A stretch of DNA of 64,000 nucleotides, taken from NCBI RefSeq assembly GCF_030463565.1, contig NC_134648.1, positions 11,015,806 to 11,079,805 on the forward strand, written 5' to 3'. Within the stretch, counting starts at the first letter, position 1, and each line of letters begins with the position of its first letter. A program made the position numbers and the translations under genes. Below the pieces are notes generated by a model. The model worked only from the letters and a program-made list of their open reading frames with translations, was not told the DNA's origin and made no database searches. This DNA comes from Pelecanus crispus (Eukaryota > Chordata > Aves > Pelecaniformes > Pelecanidae). Of this stretch, positions 14,645 to 27,674 are shown in pieces.

Positions 14645-17600
14645 TCTCTGTTGTTCCAGCACACAGTATCCATTTTAGGTGATTTTCAGCCAAATGTTTT
14701 TCTATGCTTGCTGCACAGGCACTCAATCCCTTTCTTGGTTTCATATGTAAATTAGTGCAACTCCCAACTTGCACTGGACAAAATATTAATACATCCGATT
14801 TTGTACAGACTGCCTTTTCAGAGCCTGTACTAACTACTCCCTCAAGCAACCACAAGAAACAAACAAAAAACCACATTCTTCAAGCTTGACTGATCTCAAG
14901 GATTTTCTGTCTCTACCATCCTGCTTTCTTTTACTTCAGCAAGCCATGCTAGCTCTATTACTTTTGTATAGAGAAAAAATGCTGAGTTGTCAGAATAAGT
15001 TGGTAAAAATCACTCCACGCTGTTATATGAGATCCTAGCACTTCTGCACAGGATGATTTGGATGACCATGTATGCCCACACAGAGCTCTACCACCCAACC
15101 ATCTGTTATTGTATGCACATGCCTGCTCATGCAGCCGCACCTGTGAGTCGGCCCATTGTATAGTTTCAGCTAAAGAATAGCCATTTCTATTCAGTGCATG
15201 TCCAAGGTAAGTAGTAGGTTACTCAGCCCAGCATGAAAATCACAGAAAATTCCTCTGCAGTATTCCATAGGATGTGATAGAACAGCATTGAGATTGTGCG
15301 TTTTAAGTGTCCAAAAAGGGTTAGTACAGTTTAAAATGTGAAAGCCTTGCTCGACAGCTTCCAGAACACTTTCAGTCTCTCAAAAGCAGTTTCCATCACT
15401 GAATTGCAGCTCTAATTCCTGTAATTTTTAAGCATTTCAAGAAGGCCACTTAAGTGCTCAGTCTTTTTGCCAAGGAAGTACACTACTAGAAATCTAAGAA
15501 TATAAAATTATAAAATTTTGTTTTATTATTTGAACTCTGGCATCTATACCAAAGTGCCTTAAATTAGGAATTCGGTTTTTATATTCTAGTTTTTAAAATG
15601 AGATTTTAGAGTCAAGTCTTGGGTAACTTTCAAGCGAAAAAACGAGGTGATTTGTGTCCTCAGAGATATTAACAAATATCTCAGTCACTAGAACATGCTC
15701 CTAATACTTCCAGATGCTTGAAAAGGATTTTCAAACTCAGAGAAAGATGAATTAAAACTAAAAGAAAATGTCTTCCCCTATATGTGTTATTGCATATTGT
15801 TCACAAAGTATTGTCCATAAAATATTCTTAGACCCCTGGCTATAAACAGACAGACATGGTGCACTTATGTGCAATCTACTATGGTTATTAAATACCATGT
15901 GAGATTCGGAGAAAATAACATGTTCGGATACTAACTACTTTTAACCACATTGGTATGCATTCACCTTCTGAAGGACTGGGATATATTTGCATATATCACA
16001 GTGAAAAGAATAGAAACCAAAGATCAGTACTCCACTTAACAGCATCAATATACTTGTATCTTTTCCAGCCCAGGCACTGAAAAGAACTATCATTCACTTA
16101 ATGGGTGGTTAGGTATGCCCCCCTTGTACAAATATTTAATGATTTATAGTGGTGCATTTTTAAAATACTTTCTCAGACAGATTTGTGGGAGCTATTCTGG
16201 GTACAGGAAGGCACCTTCATCTTCTGAGACAGCAAATCTGAGAAAGTAGTCAACAAATGGTAAGGATAAAGTCATATTTTGGAATCAAGACAAAATGGAG
16301 AGTAAGAGGTACTGCCTAAGGTAATGGCTATTAAGCTATTTAGAGTGCTTTCAACTGGCAGTATCCATTTTTTACCCTCCTGACTTGAAGAAGCCAAATG
16401 ACAAAATACCCATTTGAGGTAGTCAGTGACCAATCACATCTGAAGCACTCAGGACAGAAAATTCCACTGTTTACTTTTGTCCAAATTAGTTTGAAGGACA
16501 TCTGAGAGGTAAAAGGTCATCAGGGTCTATCCCATGATGGATATTCTACTCTGATTTGTCTATAGCATTCCCTGAATAATGAAAGAAAAGAGAAAATAGA
16601 TCGGAGATTTGTGGTAAAACTTTAAAAAGCAAGAGAAGAAAGTGGCTATTCTTCCTGGCTTGACAGCAGAAAATTCTTTTAATAATCTAAATTCATATGT
16701 GGAACCACTTTGACACAGCAGGCTGGTCCAGCTGGCAGCCAAAAGAGCCCATAGGACAGCCCAACTTGGCTCACCAACTCTATCTCAAAGAAGGCAAGGT
16801 AGCAGACGAGGCTGAACAGAAGAACATGTAGTGGCAGTCCATGAACAAGCTCTCAGACCCAGAAGGTCATGGTGCAGCCCATGCCTAGAGCCCAGAACAA
16901 GGTCCAGTTCCACAATTAGAAAAGTTAGGCCATGCTGGCAGATGGCATAAAGATTGCTGCGATAATCAACTGTGCAGCAAAGCCAAAACAAAGCCATAAT
17001 AAAGAAAAGCAATTAACCACTCAGCCCTGAGAAAGCAAACACAATCTTTTCTCTATTGTTCAGTTGTTTCAGGGCTGTATCTGCTGTCTGATTCCTACAT
17101 CACATATCCTTCTTCCCCGATAATACATTAAAAAAAAAAAAGGTTGAAAAATAGTGCAAAAAAATTACTGCATTTGTATTAATCTGAAAAACATCCCTGC
17201 CAAAGCCCATCACTGTTTGGTTATTGTATCACTGATTCCATACTGTGCTGTTAACTACATTTAAATTCATGTGATATAGAAATCTTGGACAAGATTTGGT
17301 ATCCCTCACTTCAGTCAGTAATTAATTAATATTATAAATATTGCTATATATGAAAGCAAACAATTAAATTCCATTCTGTCTTTGTCTTCAGGGACATTAA
17401 GCCTAATATCTGAATGGACTTCTATGTTACTTCACTATAATGGCTATAAGTAAAAAAAGAAATTGTATGTAATATAAAAATGGAGCTACTGAATGCCTTT
17501 CAGATTTCCTGCTGGCAATTCTTACTGTCAGAACCTCATATAATACAGCCTTGACTGAACAGCAGCAGAGTGTAGCTTTTAACTGAAATTGTTGAGACTC

Positions 17601-20600
17601 TGTTTACCAAAGGGTGACTAGTAAATTATTTTGCTTATTTATTATTCAGATTAAGCATTCCAGAAACATTTCCTATTCTATTAATTAATAATTTGAAAAC
17701 TATTCAGTGCAGAAAGCTGTGAAGAGACAGCTTTTTAGAATTTGATTTTCATGTGCAGAATGCAAAATTAAATTGCAAAATTGCACATTTATTTGCTAAG
17801 AAATAAACAAGTAGCCTTCCTACTCATCATTTCTGCTGTGCAGCTTTTCCAGCTATTCCTGCTCTGTCCTGGCTGCCAACTCTTTACAGCAGCAAGACTA
17901 AAAATAATCTAAATACTGACATGTAGTTGATCATCTAATGTATCAAATTCTGTCTATCTTATGTTACACTTCTCCACAACCTGGCTGCAATATATGTGCA
18001 AAAGCTGGCAAATTAACTAACATTGTTGTAGCTACAATAGCCTAAGGATATAAACCAGGCAAGATTTATTTGGAGACATAATACCTTTTGTTAGATCAAG
18101 TGATGCAGCTGGAAAAAAACAAGCAAGCTTTCAAACACACAAAGCTTACTTCTAAGTTAATTAGTGTGTATATACATATATATGCACACAAGCCAAGCAG
18201 ATGGAGTTAAAAAAACCACAGAACACAGACCGATGTCCATATTTAGTCTTTTTTGTTCCAATTTTACTTCAAAATTCACATCTTTCCGAAATCTCTGAGA
18301 TGGCAGTGCTACATCAGATGTATTATAATCAGTTCTGGGAGAACTACGGTTCTTTAGCCCCCATAGGCAGTCCTGAGAATTAAAAGCCACAATCTATCCA
18401 GCTCCCTTTGTTTGCCACTTGTAATTAAATAGACCCTCACAATTTATATTTTCCCCACCATATTTTGCATACAATTAAGGTTCTTTTAAAATTAATTTAT
18501 CAGAACATGTTTGCCTTCTGTTTATAGTAAGACAGGGCTTCCGTTTGTTTAATTTAGTACTCAAGGGTTCACGCTGAAGACTGATGTTTGAGGTGACAAC
18601 AAACTATTTGTTTGAAAACTGTAAACTGGCAGACATTCCTGACATTAAGACAGATGTACTAGAAGTACATTCTGCTCACTATTTTCTGACAGTATAAAAA
18701 GTACGTTAACTTATAAATAAAAGATTTAACCATGCTTGCGATTGCAAAATTTATGACTGCTCCTGCAAGTATGTGTGGTCTAGTGGAATTCAACTCCCTG
18801 AACCAATCTTTTACAAACACACAATAAACTTCCTTCAGGCAAGAAAGCTGTTTTTTTATTTATAAGTATATAGTTAACATGACAAGCAGCTATGAAAGTG
18901 AAGAAAAAGGAAATCAGAACATGTGAATCATCAGGACATTCCAAAACAGGTAAGCATAAATTTCAAAAAGAGGCTTTTAAAATTCAATTGAAAAATCATT
19001 CTGTATTGGATACAATTCCAAAAAAGAAAATTTGCTGCTTTTGGATAAAAAAAAAAACAAAAAACCAAAACCCTTTATAATGCCAATATATTGGCATAAT
19101 GATATAGTTCATAGTCATCAACATTCTTTCCCATACCATTTCTAGCTGCATCATTCTCATGAACATGTTATGTGAATGCAAAAGTAAGTGAATGATGTAA
19201 ACCTCGGCAAGTTTGCACAAGTTCCTTAACTGGGTTCTCAAGATACTAAAGGACTGGAGAAAGCTGCAGAAGGGGAGCACTGCAGACATCAAAGCAGTCT
19301 TGACTAAGCTGCACCACCTAAAAAGGTCGAACTCAAGCCAAAAGGAAAAAAAAAAACTGAAAAGAGCACCGGATCCAGGAATAATTACTACTTATTTCAA
19401 TGGCCTAAGCAGGAGTGAAGTTGGAGAGGAGTAAATTTCAACTTAATGGGACACTAGTCCTAAAAAAGTAGTGGTGGGATAGATTCCATGTAAATAAAAC
19501 CAAATGTAGTCACCATTTCTATAGAATTCTGGGGAATACTTTGCCATCTTAGGAATGTTTCCTAACTTTAGACAGTTGCTTACTTAAAAATACAATTCCA
19601 CAGAAGGATTGTTTACCCTAAGGATCTAAATCCAGCACAAACTATCTGCACACTGTTCTATATTGAACCTCTTTGTGCAGTTTTTCCATGTGTATGTGAA
19701 CTGTTCAAACTGATCAATCACTATGTACCTACATTTATGATCTAGAACCATATTTTCTGAATAACTAATCACCAATTAACTCTTGTAATCTGCAATGCTA
19801 TCCTTAAAACAGTAGAATTCCATTCTCATTTCATGCTTGACTGTAACCTCGACTATGAGGTTGTAGAAGTTCCCCCTGCCCCCAATGCTACTCTAAGTAA
19901 ATCCCATCTGATACTATCAAAAGAAGCATTACAGCAGCCAACCATCCCCCATATGTCACAATCTGGAAAAAAGAGTAATTTACAGCTATTCTACAGTATC
20001 AAGGATACTGCTGTAGAGAAAAGAAGTATATCATACTAATGAAGTAGTTGTGGAAACCGTGTTTCTCATTGAGCATAAATTGGCAATTGCTACCCGAAGG
20101 AATCACCCTAGGTGTTTTGGAGTAAATTAAAATTCTTCTCTAAGAATTAGCATGTGCAAAAGTCCTGCTGGGCAAACTGATTTTTCCATGTGCATTTTCC
20201 GTCTTGCCTACATTCAGCTAGATTGTAGGGGATTTGAAATTTCTCATGGGATGATGTTCTTTGAAAAAAGGTAATTGGGACAGCACAGCTTGTGAAGCTT
20301 TCAAGCAGTAAGAATAAAGGCAAATGTTCTGTTTGTATCACTCGCATTGTAGAAGCTTTGCACAGCTTTTAAAGTTTATTTGCCCAGTTGCAGACAGAAA
20401 CACTAGGTAATTAGGTAGGTAAGAAAGACTCTCAAGTGTACAATTGCATTCCCAATAACTACTTTGGAAACAGGTCCTGTAATAGCACTCAGTGGTCTGT
20501 GGCATCTTTCATCCAAAGTGTATTTCACCTATCATGTTTATGACTGAAATGCAGTAACTGTGAAAAACATAACAACTGCTTAATAACGCTAAGCAACCAG

Positions 20601-22389
20601 GTAAAGTTTAGAGGAAGAAAGGAAAATGGGTTTCAACTCACTTCAGTCAATGGCAACTTCAAGACGAAAGAAATTATTGAGTTCACTTTTACCAGACCAT
20701 CCAGCTGGAGCCACTCTCCATGTTACAAAGCATATAGTTGGATCTGTAATTACCACTAACTAGTCAACTAGTTTTATCAAAGAGCTCTCTCTTTCCATGT
20801 CATACCATCCCCTAATAGCTGTCATACCAGCTCAAGACGGTTTACAGGTGTGCATATTCCCATTTAAAATAACTGGGGTTATCCATGTTCTTATTTAGTC
20901 TGGATTTAAGTCCAGGTTTGTACCCTAACTCAGCCCACCTCAGCAGCTGTGCTTAGTGCACTGATGGCTTCACAATATTGTTTGCTCAGGAGAGAGCCAG
21001 CATGACAAACTCAACAGAAGTTCAAGTTTCTATGCAGTGAACAGGTTTTAAGAGGCAGTGCTTTTAGTTCCTGCCCCTACATGCTATCATAAACTGTTCC
21101 TATCTCCATTTCAAAGTCAAAGAGGTTAGCTTAATTTGTGGATGGTTTCAGTCTCTTCGACTGTACACTGGAGCAGAACAAAAGAGAAACAATGAAATCC
21201 ATTATCCATAGCAACTGAGACGCCACAGATACTAGTGGTCCAGTGTCTGTTACCTCCCTCCTGAGACAAGTACCTGCCCTTCCTCAACTGAAACAGCTGC
21301 CAAAGGTCAGGACCATTGCCAGGCCAAAACTCAGATCTTACAACTGGGTCACACATGCAGCATAAATTGATCGCCAACAACTTGATGTCCCTGGGCTGTG
21401 TATGCAAGAATTTGCTGTAATCCTGTTTAACTGCTGACAATCACTGGATTATATTCCTATTTTTCTATACTTGGCAGAATTATCTGCATGCATTACAATA
21501 AACAAAGGGCACAGGTTTGACCATCTGGCCATAGATGTCAAACTGAGAAATTTTCCAGTGGCAGCATCTGGTTTCTCTACAAAAAGCAGCGTGTTTGCAG
21601 TTTTGGTCCTGTTATATGGTAGGGCTACAGATGCATTACTAGGCTGCCAGATCTTCTTGCATTGCTTTCTTTTGATTAATCTTTAACTCTCTAGTGTTTT
21701 CTTTGTTTGTAAGACTATATATAAGCATATTTGTTTGGTAAAGGTTTAATAAGGAGCTAAATCTTACCCTATATATTTCTCCATACGTGCTATATCACAT
21801 TCATCCACCTGATACTTGAGCCAAAACTATTATACAGAGATGGTTTTGGAAGTGCTTAGTGCTAGAAAGAAGAGCTCATTAGCTTCCAACAGGTTTGCAA
21901 AGCAACAATTCCCATACCAACTTCACTTTCTAGTTGGTCCAAGTTGTCTCCTGCCTGTATAATGCAGATATTTCAGACACATGGAGAAAAGAAAACTGGG
22001 GTCAAACATGATTCAGTTGTTTTGAAAGGGAAAGCTATTTGAAAAACTGTCATTACATGAAAGAAAAAAAAATTAAAGAAGAAAGAAAAAGAATAACTAA
22101 TTAATGAGCAAAGCCAGCTAAAGATGATGATTCCTGTTCCCTGCGTGAAACATACACAAGCAGGAAATACGTGGTCCTGCATGGAGGCAGAAAAAGGCAG
22201 TCTGAGATCCTAATCTATAATTAACAGGTCATGGCACATCCTCAGCTGTGTAACAACTTTGGCCCTTAGGAGCTAAGAATAATACATGTAACAAATGGTA
22301 GTACACAAGGATATCATTCAAGACAGTTTACAAAGCTGTCTATGCTTTCTAATACCTGGCACATGTCAAACATGGACACAAGTTATAGT

Positions 22390-22500
22390 GTTTCCTTAAG
22401 AGGGTTTCCTTAAGAGGGAGTTCCAATAAAAGAAAACATGAAGCCCAGAATTAAAGATTGAAGTCTCTTTCTGTGAAGTCTCTTTCTGTAAAGTCTCTGC
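22390..22500. repeat. Two adjacent short tandem duplications
   Basis: At 22390-22417 the 14-base unit gtttccttaagagg occurs twice in a row. At 22460-22500 the 15-base unit gaagtctctttctgt occurs twice, followed by a partial third copy. The two sets are about 40 bp apart and unrelated in sequence, which suggests a slippage-prone patch. Confidence 0.85.
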
Positions 22501-22827
22501 AGAAACATGCCATAGGATTTTTCATACATCGTATGCCATTTTATTTGGTGTGACATTAGTAAATGACAGATGTACTTAAGAGTTTGGAGGACCAGGAACT
22601 AGCTTGTAACAAAGACCATGAAGAAAGTCACAGAAAAGAAGCTAGCGGCCAAGTCTAATTTGTCACTTATAATTATACCATGTCAGGCAGTAACATCTTT
22701 TTAAATCACCATTCAGGCAGACGTACATAGATAATTTTGTCAAAGGATCTAAAAGAATATACCTAACACCCATTCATGTATTAACCCTAACACAGCCCAT
22801 AGGAAGATAGACAAATTCTCTGCCTAA

Positions 22828-23358
22828 CTCTGCCATGGCAGCACAGCATGTGAGAATGACTCCAGTGATTGCTTACTCCAGACTATTCTCAAAATTAACC
22901 CAACTGTGTTCATGGGCCCAGTACAATGGCAATTCTACAGAGATGGTACAATCTTTCTGCCAGAGGTAGAAGTGCACAGAGCAGACAGTGAGTTCGCAGT
23001 AGAGCATTTGGATGCGATACTCACATATTATGTGCAGAAAAGGGAATATTTTGCTATTATACCAGCAGGCCGAAAAGATGCAGTAGTGTGCTAGCTCTCA
23101 AGTGTCAGGAATAAATATGTCCCATTGGAGAACTACACTGATTCAAGTGCAGAAGAGATATCCCTTATGTACAGATGCTGCTTGTCCTCTGTTGCAGAGA
23201 ACCACAGCAGGAATTTTATGTTTGAACATATGGACGAGTTAGTCATGCCCTATCTACTCAGAGAAATAAACAGAGCCAGTCTGGATAGCTTGCAGGGCAG
23301 AACAGTTTTCTTTTTTTTTTCCCTAAAACCCAGTAAAAGGCCACAATGGTGGCACTGA
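22828..23358 (+). pseudogene. Unrecognised open frame interrupted by one stop, possible pseudogene
   Basis: One reading frame runs from 22828 to a stop at 23356-23358 with a single internal TAG at 23092-23094. It gives 88 codons before the stop and about 87 after it in the same phase. The composition is protein-like rather than low complexity: several acidic and aromatic residues, and cysteines near the start, before the internal TAG and just after it. A C-terminal stretch reads FMFEHMDELVMPYLLREINR. The last dozen codons run into a poly-T tract and are probably not coding. No family was recognised. It could be a decayed retrocopy, one exon of an unknown gene, or chance. No start codon or splice sites are convincing. 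Confidence 0.3.
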
Positions 23359-26059
23359 ATTTCTATTTTAATCAGTTAATAGAAACAGTTTCTGATTGTC
23401 TGGCCGACTGAGAGCTAGAGAAATGGAAAATTTTACCACATATTATGTATTAGGGAATGGATTCGGTCCTTTTCGGCTTTCTTCTTAAGACAAGTGTTCT
23501 GCTTTTTTCCTAAGAAAAGACTCTATGGGTTGCATATTTTTATTACAAGACTGAATTGTCTTCAGCAGAAACTCCCATTTCAAACTATACAAATTCAGTG
23601 TGCACTGAGCCCTGACAGGTCAAAGGGAACAGATCAAATCCACTCGATACAACATTGCAGAATGTCACATGCTGTGCACAGATGTATGTGACCTCTTTCC
23701 TGGATGGAGATAATTAATTTTGGTGTTACAACAAATCTTGAGGAATGCATTCAGTATAACAACGATAGCACTGCTAAACAACATGTTGACTTCTACAGAA
23801 GAATTAAAGAAATTATCTATTATTCATGACAGCTGAACATGTTTATCAGCATAGTGCATGTGCTTTATTACTCATCATGAACTGGCACTAGGACCACTCC
23901 ATCTGATACACTGACTTTCAAACGTGATAGCTCTAACCTGAGAGAGAGAACAAAGGCCACAAAATCCATTTCTTGCATATGTGTCATGCTTAGAGTTCAC
24001 TCTCTGTTGGTTTGGAAGATAGCACTTCTAATCTGGATATTTTTGCAAATGTCTTATTTTTTATTCATTTTCAGAGACTGGGTGCAGCATAATATGAAGC
24101 CTATGTTAAATGAAAATATGAAAGTGTCTTGACATGATGGGGCTTTGAAAAATGTCAGTTTCAAAAGTTGTACAGCTGACTGTTCTGCAGGCCCAACTGA
24201 TACGCCCTCTCCTGACCTGGAGCTTGTCTGTCAAGAGATTCCTCTGAACTAATGCTCAGATTAACGTGCATCAAAAAAACATGCTCTCCTATTATGTACT
24301 TGTTCTGTACTTACTAGCTCAGATCCTCCTGCTTTGCACCATAATTACTAGCAGTTTATTTTGCTTAGACTCTCTGGCACGCATCAGGGATAATTTTGAG
24401 ATAATAAATAGGTTGGCAGAAATAAAAACTAGAAAAAAAAAAGATTGAAGTGATGAAATTTATTTTTCATACCAGATTAGAGAGAGACAGAAATCTATAC
24501 CTGTGGATCTCCATTTAAAGACAGAGTATGTCTCTTTAGCTCAGTTCTTGAAATGCAATCCTTGATTTTTAATTCATCCATAGAAGTATGCTTGAATAGT
24601 GTAAAAATTTAGCCAGCTTTTGCAGAAGTAGGAATCTCAAGACTCCCATGTAGAAATCTGAGAACACAGCAGGACTCATTACTCTTACCTTGAGACCAGG
24701 ATTCAGCTGATAGCAAGCAGATACAAACAGCAAGAAAGATAATCATAGATATTTTCTTCTTCAATCATATTCTGATCTTTCTTAAACAAATTATTAAAAA
24801 AATACCCTTATTTCTAACCATGACTCTTGAGGCTTGGCCTCTCTTCCTTTATAGGACCCTTTTGTATTGGTAATGTGAAAAAAACAGCACAACAAATCTC
24901 AGTAGAAGTTAATAAAACTTCTGCACAGCCCCTTCAGGGCCTTTTCTGTCCTAGTTCCCCCAGTTCATAGACATTTTCCTATTTTTTAGGTTTTGGGTAG
25001 ATTTAATTAGACACTTGCTAGCACAATTCCATTCTGTTCAGCTCAAGTTTCTGGTACCATAACTATCACCATAATCTCTGAACATGTCATCAGCGATCAC
25101 TTGGAAATTTAATGTAGGGTCAGAGTTTTAGTTTTAAACAATATAACTGAAGAGTCCTGAATTCACTGCTGTAGTCTCAGAGCACATCACCCTGTTACAA
25201 ACTCTCTTAATATCTTCCAATAAAGTATAAAAGTATGCATTATTCATCATCAGTAAACATATTTTTTTCCACCAGTTAGTGACATTTAGTCATCTCAAAG
25301 AGAAAGTTACTTAATAAGTTTTAACAGCTTTCCCAGGTATATACAGATACCTTCTATCTTCTTTGCAACATATAGGTACAAAGGTTATGAATCCATCTCT
25401 TCAGTGCAACAATAAATGAAACGACACCGAAATATGATTAAATATTATAATGTCAGTGTCTACTATTCCTCCCCCCCAAAAAAGATAAAACGTATCATCA
25501 TAGGCATTTAAAATGTAAAAAAAATCTTTTCAGGTTTTCACCCTGGTGAGCTTTAATATGATATTTAATAAACAGAAGTGATGCATCACACCTAAAATAT
25601 CTGTTTCAAAACTAAATATAACAAAAAAAATGACAATTGGCATTGTCAACTGAACGAGCTGGCCAATTGTCATAATAATTTCCTGTAAATACTCTGATTT
25701 TAAAACATTGTCATTTTGAACTACTGTACTCCTGTGAATAGGTTTAATGAACATGAACATTCAAGCAAAACAAATTTTAGTGAGAATATTCATGAGCGCA
25801 TTTCACACTGTAAAACAACCCAAAAGCAGCAAAAAGTTTAATATTAGTTTATATTGAATTGTACAATTCCAAGTTTGTTTAGTTTCAGGCTTATACAAAT
25901 TTAAGCTTCAAGGTACAGGGAATTGTCTTTGATCAACAGAACATGTAATTCTGAGTTTTACAACAAACAAACAAACAGACCATTCAAAATAATTACACAT
26001 GGTTGATTTTTACGTCAGACTATTCATTGATCGGTGTCCAGATAACGTTCTGTGGATTA
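23359..26059. other. Intergenic DNA, nothing recognised
   Basis: AT-rich sequence with short unconvincing frames on both strands. The only simple sequence is a short (CAAA)n run at about 25964-25978. No repeat family or gene was recognised. Confidence 0.55.
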
Positions 26060-26394
26060 TTTCAATACTTAAAGGAGGCTTATAAGAAAGACGGTGACAG
26101 ACTTTTTAATAGGGCCTGTTGCAATAAGACAAGGGGTAATGGTTTTAAACTAAAAGAGGGTAGATTCAGACTAGATAGAAGGAAGACATTTTTACAATGA
26201 GGGTGGTGAAACACTGGAATAGGTTGCCCAAAGAGGTTGTAGATGCCCCATCCCTGCAAACATCCAAGGTCAGGTTGGATGGGCCTGTGAGCAACCTGAT
26301 CTAGTTGAAGATGTCCCTGCTCACTGCAGGGGGGTTGGGCTAGATGACTTCTAAAGGTCCCTTCCAACACAAACCAGTCTATGATTCTATGATT
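26060..26394 (+). mobile_element. CR1 LINE fragment, 3' end
   Basis: The first part encodes the C-terminal end of CR1 ORF2: a frame of the type [16 protein letters not shown] followed by [14 protein letters not shown]. It continues into the CR1 3' region (ggtggtgaaacactgg, gatgccccatccctg, caacctgatctagttgaagatg, gggttgggctagatgac) and ends in the typical octamer-like tail tctatgattctatgat. It is strongly 5'-truncated, as most CR1 copies are. The matching region of the longer minus-strand CR1 is at 42476-42860, so the two are inverted relative to each other. Confidence 0.93.
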
Positions 26395-27339
26395 TAACTA
26401 GCTCCAGCTGTGAATCAGTACCAATAAAATGGGGATTAATTTTGCCTTCGTGATTTCATTTTTAGAGCCAGTCCTCATGAGATGATTTGTTTTTCCTGCA
26501 GCTACTGGACTTCCTGAGCTCTTGGTGATTCCAGGAAGTGCTGGCTTTCACCTTTTTGGAAGGCACAGACCCCTAACGCTTGTGAACTTGTCACTGCAGC
26601 AGCAGATTGCTAAAGCCTACTAGCACCTGGCTTACCAATAACTTTCCATTTGTGTGTGTCTCTATCATTTTGGACCATCTGAACCATGCTTTCTCCTGTA
26701 TGTTTTATCTTGTTCAGAGAGTTTGGAAATGGTGTGTGCTTTGTCCTTACTTTTTGGAGACCCGGTATCTTGGAGAAGATTATTCAGTTCAGATATTTGT
26801 GATTCTTTCCTTTCCAATTCTGAACAAACAGTCCTTATTTTTGCCTTTTGTCATCCCAGTCAACCAAATGTGTCTTCTGACCTTCCAAAAACATCTGTTT
26901 GTGTGCTACCAATTACGAAAATTATTCAAATCCATATATATTTATGAGATTACCAGGAAGCTGGAGGAGAAAGTATGCCTTCTTTCTCTTACCTGAACAC
27001 TAACTGATCAGCAGAACCAACCATATTCACATACGTGACTCTCAACTGTTTCATTGCTGCTCTAAGCCTGAGAAACTATTGTCACCACAGTCCACAAAAT
27101 TTATATGCTACCCCAACCCACAGCCCATTTCCCAGCTTATTCCATGCTGCAGGACCAGTAGCCTAATCTATGCTGTGTTCCAGGAAGAGCGTGACCAAGA
27201 CGGAAGTATTATAAGTTGTTCTTTGTCTTTGCCATAGACACAGTGAAATATCTTGGTCAAACTCCCAGATGAGTGCAGGAATCGGCCCATACTTTGTGTT
27301 AGAGAAGAACTCTAAAATATCCCTTAAGACTAGAAAAGA
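26395..27339. other. Intergenic DNA, nothing firm recognised
   Basis: Non-repetitive-looking sequence between the CR1 tail and the GC-rich composite. An open frame of 129 codons spans 26607-26996 (+), but its composition is low quality and a second frame overlaps it. A motif at about 26707-26743 resembles sequence at 28731-28767 just beyond the composite, both containing gagtttggaaat. Confidence 0.5.
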
Positions 27340-27581
27340 GTTCAAGGGTGACCCTCAGACTGAAAAGAAACCCCACCACCTCCAGGCCCCAAGGACCTCC
27401 CTTGGTGGCCTCTAACAGACTCCTCCCGTGGTGCTGGAGCAGTGGCCCAAAGGACACCAGGCCCTCTCCTCCCCTCTCCCTCGGGGCTCCATGCAGACGA
27501 GATGGCACCTCCCCATGCTCCTGGGGTAAGGCCAGGGGACAGGGAAGAAGGGCCCAGGAAACAGCAATTATTTTATGGAGT
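27340..27581 (-). repeat. Copy C: older, inverted partial copy of the GC-rich composite repeat
   Basis: Read on the + strand, this stretch runs in parallel with copy B at about 44160-44415. Shared landmarks are gaaaccccac-cacctccaggcccc, aaggacctc, gagatggcac, gaagaagggc and attattt followed by gctgggag. It is much more diverged and has several gaps. It therefore lies inverted relative to copy A at about 27830-28060, giving a fold-back structure with a spacer of about 250 bp. Confidence 0.6.
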
Positions 27582-27674
27582 GCTGGGAGATTACCCTGAC
27601 CTGAGCCAGCCCTCTGCAGAAGAGCTGGAAGAAGGAATGGAGGGCATGGAAATGAAGAGTATCTGTGCAATGAA
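27582..27674 (+). pseudogene. Fragment of the acidic ORF also present at 45341-45859
   Basis: About 90 bp matches the minus-strand frame at 45760-45670, with shared residues DYP-LSQPSAEEL-EGME. Here a single-base deletion after the second GME breaks the frame. At 27670-27680 the sequence jumps directly into the repeat core (aatgaaaccatgccaggg). In the other copy those two pieces are about 1.1 kb apart, so this is a deleted form. The short shared acc at the junction suggests a microhomology deletion rather than splicing, since no GT-AG borders are present. Confidence 0.65.

Larger units (their letters stand above)
1..22827. other. Intergenic DNA, no gene recognised
   Basis: AT-rich DNA with many short open frames (up to about 105 codons, for example 5060-5377 and 5553-5852). 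None has a recognisable motif, plausible splice context or protein-like composition. By conserved synteny the 3' end of SYT9 might lie here or just outside the window, but no C2-domain exon was recognised on either strand by eye. Contents worth noting are listed separately: short tandem repeats near 308-352, 14627-14644 and 22390-22500, an ancient repeat fragment near 6440-6510 and a palindrome at 11633-11650. Confidence 0.6.

Noticed and set aside
26607-26996. 129-codon open frame (+)
   Set aside because: Hydrophobic, Leu/Phe/Cys-rich composition typical of chance frames in T-rich DNA, with a second frame open over the same bases.
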